Origin: Neonectria sp. B-13
Lineage: Eukaryota; Ascomycota; Sordariomycetes; Hypocreales; Nectriaceae
Reading direction: 5' to 3'
DNA: 64,000 nt
Assembly (NCBI GenBank): GCA_002682825.1
Contig: NOKP01000039.1
Span: 124,001 to 188,000, forward strand
The notes under the pieces are model-generated. The model was given only the letters and a program-made list of their open reading frames with translations, had not been told where the DNA came from and searched no databases. Below, piece after piece: positions 60,350 to 64,000 of this stretch. Position numbers and translations under genes: made by a program. Positions within the stretch are counted from its first letter, which is position 1; each line of letters opens with the position of its first letter.

Positions 60350-62133
60350 TTACAGGTCTTCTTTGACTTGCTTCGCCTTTGCCTGGGCTTCCTCTCCAGT
60401 CTCGGCAAGCTTCTGCTGGGCGGCATCACTACCCAAACTCAATTGGTTTGCGACCCAGTTCCACCCATTTCTAGCGCTCTCACCAAGCTTAGCAAGTAGT
60501 GTGCCTCCGGGGGAAGAGGTACCGTATTTGAAGTAGGTCGATTGTTTTCGGGCCTGAGACTTCAGATCGTCCAACTTAGATCCCTGGGGAACGGGGATGC
60601 CATAGCTATCGAGATAAGCCTTGAGATCCGATTCGGACCAAGTGTCGAAAGTGTGCTGTTTGGCAGCCTCCGTGACGGAGGCAATGTAGCGGGTGGCCGA
60701 AGCGTAATCGGCGCCCCCAGCCGTGGATGCCGAAGAATAAGCAGATTGGGCGGCACTGACAAGCTCGTCACGAGTAGAATCCTTCTTTTCAGCAGCCTTC
60801 TTAGCGACAGCGTCTCCGTTTTTGACGAGATACTTCTTCAGGTTATCATAACTGAAGTCGTCGAAAGTCCACGCATTCCACCCCGAAGCGGCTTGGTGGG
60901 AGTGCTTGCGAACGAGGGCTTCGAGCTCGTTCTTCTTGGAACCCTGGGGCACGGGAATACCACGAGCGTCGAGGTATGCCTTGAGTCTAGTATCGGACCA
61001 TGCCGAAACTGCCTGGTTGAAAACGTCTTGCGCAGCTAGTGACGCACTATCTGTGGCCTTGGCGTACTGGTTCTGCGCGTTTGAGGTGGCCGCGCCAAAT
61101 GCGGAAGAAGCTTGACCAGCAACGTTGTCCCCAAGGATCGAAGCTCGATTCTTTCGCACCAAAGCGCGGAGCTCGTTGGCCTTCGTACCCTGAGGAACCG
61201 AGATGCCATTCTTGTCGCAGAATTCCTTGAGCTGAGACTCGCCCCAAGCATCAATGATCATGTCAGTGAGTGTTGCATAAGCAGCTTGAGCACTGGCAGT
61301 TGCACTGGCAGCCTGGTCTTGAGCCCTGAGATAGGCGAGACGCGAATTGCGGCGGACGGAGGCGATCAACTTGTCGCGGGTGGTGGGCTGAGGAGCTGGG
61401 AACCCGTGGGTGTCGAGCCACCCCTTGAGGTCAGATTCAGTCCAAGTCTCGTATAGCCAGTTACCTGGATAAGAAGTGGCCTGGTCTGCCTTCTTGGCAA
61501 CTGTCTCGTAATTGGATCGCGCCTTCTGGAGGAGCGTATCACGGTGCCGAGGCTGAGGGACTTTGGAAATGGTCAGTGAGGTGATGTAGAGCTTGGGGTA
61601 GAAACCACCATTTGGCAGTAAGCGTACCTGGGATGCTGTGTTTGTCACAGAATGCCTTGAGCTGACTATCGGTCCACGTGTCCAGGATCCAGTCCTTGAC
61701 GCTAGCCCACCCATGGTAGGCATTCTCCTCGCTCTCATACCAGTTTGCTTTGACCTGAGAGACGAGGTTGTCTCGTGTGGCGGCAGCGTCATCCCGTGTT
61801 TCCTTGCCCTTGGCCTGAAGGTAGGCACTCAGGTCTGCTGTATCCCAGCTACTGTATGGAGCAACAGCATAGTCCTCCCAGCTTTTCCCAACGAGCGTTT
61901 CCAGATCCTTGCGATCGGCGGGAGTAGGGTATGGGATATCGTGATCGGAGAGCCAACGCTCCAGCTCGGTCTCATGCCATTTGTTGTATACTGGGATCCC
62001 TGTCAGTATGATTTCAGGCGGTGCATACCACGTTCAGAATACACCTACAAGTCTTGGAACCGGGGAGCCAGGTGCTGGCGGTGACGCAGTTGGTAGACAC
62101 CGCTACAGCCAGAACGGCGTTGAGGAACCTCAT
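60350..62133 (-). CDS. Ish1/Msc1-type repeat protein (stress / nuclear-envelope related)
   Basis: Three exons on the minus strand: 62049-62133, 61628-61999 and 60350-61560. The introns are 49 bp (62000-62048, GTAGGT..ACAG) and 67 bp (61561-61627, GTACGC..AAAG). All phases agree and give 555 residues. The first ~19 residues (MRFLNAVLAVAVSTNCVTA) are a signal peptide. From about residue 36 to 490 there are eight tandem Ish1 repeats with the pattern W-x-(E/D)-x-x-L-K-x-(Y/F)-L/C-D-x-x-G-I-P-V-P-x-x-x-x-(R/K)-x-x-L. Several end GIPVPQGSK-x-x-(E/D)L. Spacers are Ala/Ser-rich helices. The family includes S. pombe Ish1 (stress-induced, nuclear envelope) and S. cerevisiae Msc1 (named from a meiotic sister-chromatid recombination screen). 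The molecular role is not settled. It converges on ERB1; its promoter lies in 62134-63214. Confidence 0.92.
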
Positions 62134-63214
62134 CTTCGGTTGTGCAGGCTGCTGTAAGCCAGATGCGTGATGGCGAGGATGTGATAAAGGCGCTCGAGTA
62201 GTGCGAGGCTTCGTGAAGTGTTTAGGGAAGAAGTGAAAGGTGGGAGGAAGGAAGTTTTGTTGGTCGAAGTAGGAGAAGTGGAGGAGGTAGGGTGAAGGAA
62301 GAATGTGCAAGTGCAATGCGGTTCAACAAAAACAGTTGGACGGAGGCGAGTCACGGCAGAAGAATCAATAACGTCACTGGAGTTGGAGTGGCTGGAACCT
62401 TCCTCGATGTTGATTGATCAAACTGCGGCAAGTGCAGGTGCTACATCCAGTACTACCCACCTCGGCAGGCACTGTCTTTGTTTGCAAACCTGAAAGCTTC
62501 CAGGAGGGCGCTGGAGTGGCTGCCGACCCCGTTGTGACCAGAGGTCGGCCACCCCCAGGCGGAGCAGGTCTCATCATCCTCACCACCACCGTCGTCATCG
62601 GTAATTAGCCCCAGCATCATCGAGATCGTCATTCATCATCGCGATGTGTGCTTGAAAACGGTAGCCAACCTGGACGTGGCACGATGACGTACTCTATGCA
62701 TAACTAGTGGTGCAGAAGTGCTGAAGCTGAATTCCTAAACGGGACGAGTTGCTTACCTAACCCCAAGATACCACACACCCTACTCCGTACATAGCAGCAA
62801 GTGATGCTAGGGTAGTTTCTACCTCACTTTCACATGCTACTCAACCGCAGACGAATTGACTGAATGACTGACTACATACTTAGGATACCCACTAAACGAC
62901 TCCGGCAAAGGCCAGCTACTTGCAGTTGTGGTCGACAATCCCGATGACCATGTCGCGACCGACTCAATTTATGGACTCTGCTTTGCCTTGTAGCGTGTGT
63001 ACTGTACAATTAGTCGTTTGTCTGGGCTCTATTCGTAGTGTCCCGTCACCACCCGTCTAAATTTGGCAATTGGTGGTGGAAGGGATCCCTGCCACCAATA
63101 GTGTTACATTTGTCTATGGGTTCCGTCCTTTCTTCTATTCTACGCCAATACCCGCCCCTCCCGAACACCGTGCTGGTCCTGTTCTGGGGGCCTGGTATCC
63201 TGACGTCTTTGAAA
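62134..63214. promoter_or_regulatory. Upstream region of the Ish1-like gene and RPT5 3' flank
   Basis: 1.08 kb without a convincing gene. On the minus strand the part next to 62133 is a pyrimidine-rich leader. 62580-62650 is rich in CATCATC/CACCACC triplets. The motif TACTCCGTAC at ~62781-62790 is a short sequence that I recall as common in fungal intergenic DNA, without a known role. Short open frames at 62305-62608 overlap each other on both strands and show no domain. RPT5 transcript termination should lie at the right end. Confidence 0.5.
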
Positions 63215-64000
63215 TTAAGCATAGAAGTTGACAGTCTGTACATCCCGGTTAGCAAAGTATCCGCAAGTATGGTGCTAGTCGATTCAATACTCACATCCTT
63301 CTTCTTGGCCTGCACTTCCGCGATGGCGTCGACATAGTGCTCGTGTCCAATCTTATTCTTGCCTAACCGCAGGGCAATCATACCCGCCTCCACACACACC
63401 GCCTTCAGCATCGCACCGCCGAACTCGTCGGTGCTCCGGGCCAGCTCACCCCAGTTGATTCCGGCGGCGACCTTCATCTTGCGGGAGTGAATCTTGAGAA
63501 TCTGAGCCCGCGCCTCCTCGTTGGGCAGCGGGAACTCGATCTTGCGATCCAAACGGCCAGATCTCAGCAGAGCGGGATCGAGCACATCGACACGGTTCGT
63601 AGCAGCCAGGACCTTGATGCGGTCGTCAGATGCGAAGCCATCGAGCTGGTTCAGAAGTTCCAGCATGGTTCGCTGGACTTCTCTGTCGCCGCTCTTTTCG
63701 CTGTCGAAACGCTTTGTACCGACGGCATCCAGCTCATCAATAAAGATAATGGCTGGCGCCTTCTCCTTGGCCAACGCGAAGCAGTCTCGTACGAGCTTGG
63801 CGCCGTCACCAATGAACATCTGAACCAGTTGAGGTCCCGCTAGCTTCAAGAACGTAGCATCTGTCTGAGCCGCACAAGCTCTTGCCAGTAGTGTCTTGCC
63901 AGTGCCGGGAGGGCCGTACATGAGGGCACCTGGATGGCACGTTAGCTTGACCTTGGTCAACATGACCATCGACTCAACATACCCTTGGGGGCCTTAATGC
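63215..64000 (-). CDS. rpt5: 26S proteasome regulatory ATPase RPT5 (PSMC3), C-terminal half, partial
   Basis: The gene runs off the right edge. Minus-strand exons: 63983-64000 (partial), 63295-63929 and 63215-63235. The introns are 53 bp (63930-63982, GTATGT..CCAG, with GCTAAC) and 59 bp (63236-63294, GTGAGT..ACAG, with GCTAAC). About 223 residues are visible. RPT5 is one of six AAA+ subunits of the 19S base that unfold substrates and open the 20S gate. Seen in order: [15 protein letters not shown] (Walker A, spanning the intron); the [22 protein letters not shown] block; [21 protein letters not shown] (Walker B); the second region of homology with [21 protein letters not shown] (arginine fingers); and the small domain. 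The last exon supplies TVNFYA-stop, whose F-Y-A end is the HbYX gate-opening tail. Reading through the last intron instead gives a false C-terminus. Intact as far as seen. Confidence 0.97.

Noticed and set aside
60542..61456. Plus-strand open frames of 114-165 codons
   Set aside because: Antisense shadows of the repetitive Ish1-like coding exon.
62305..62608. Small open frames upstream of the Ish1-like gene
   Set aside because: Three overlapping frames on both strands, with no domain, no splice context and no family resemblance.
63046..63214. C-terminal extension of RPT5 by reading through to 63046
   Set aside because: A GTGAGT..GCTAAC..ACAG intron at 63236-63294 restores the conserved F-Y-A tail and stop at 63215. 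The read-through has no family support.

Overview
The window is from a filamentous ascomycete (Pezizomycotina). The right-hand ~6.7 kb carries three ordinary fungal housekeeping or stress genes with short (49-67 bp) GT..AG introns and CTAAC-type branch points. The other ~57 kb is an extremely AT-rich, TpA-rich block of nested transposable elements whose coding frames are broken mostly at former Gln codons (CAA/CAG to TAA/TAG). This is the signature of repeat-induced point mutation (RIP). Species cannot be fixed from the sequence alone.

Layout. Bases 1-24166 and 24466-48631 are reverse complements of each other (position x pairs with 48632-x; no net indel at any of the points I checked). Between them lie a 100-N gap (24167-24266) and 199 bp of sequence seen only once. 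Each arm holds the same nest. (i) A complete chromodomain Ty3/Gypsy element with 194/195-bp LTRs and a GGCCT target duplication. (ii) A second, partial Gypsy element. (iii) A 4.27-kb hAT DNA transposon with TIRs and an 8-bp duplication. (iv) Two small LTR elements of TRIM type (173-bp LTRs). (v) Many copies of a ~1.05-kb family, called E here, which I do not recognise. E has no terminal inverted repeats, makes 13-14-bp target duplications, carries a variable 16-bp tandem array and has the wreck of one coding frame.

From 48632 to ~57290 there is a further nest that is not mirrored: more E copies inserted into each other, a diverged relative (F), two TRIM elements with ~200-bp LTRs, and an almost unmutated tRNA-derived SINE with a 16-bp target duplication. 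The nesting order can be read directly, and inner (younger) insertions are visibly less C-to-T mutated than their hosts.

From ~57.3 kb composition changes abruptly to normal gene DNA. ERB1 (ribosome biogenesis, WD40, + strand) converges on an Ish1/Msc1-type repeat protein (- strand). Upstream of that, on the same strand, is the C-terminal half of the 26S proteasome ATPase RPT5, which runs off the right edge. The three genes are independent transcription units with no shared pathway. The points most worth checking are whether the 24-kb palindrome is real or an assembly duplicate, and what the E/F family is.
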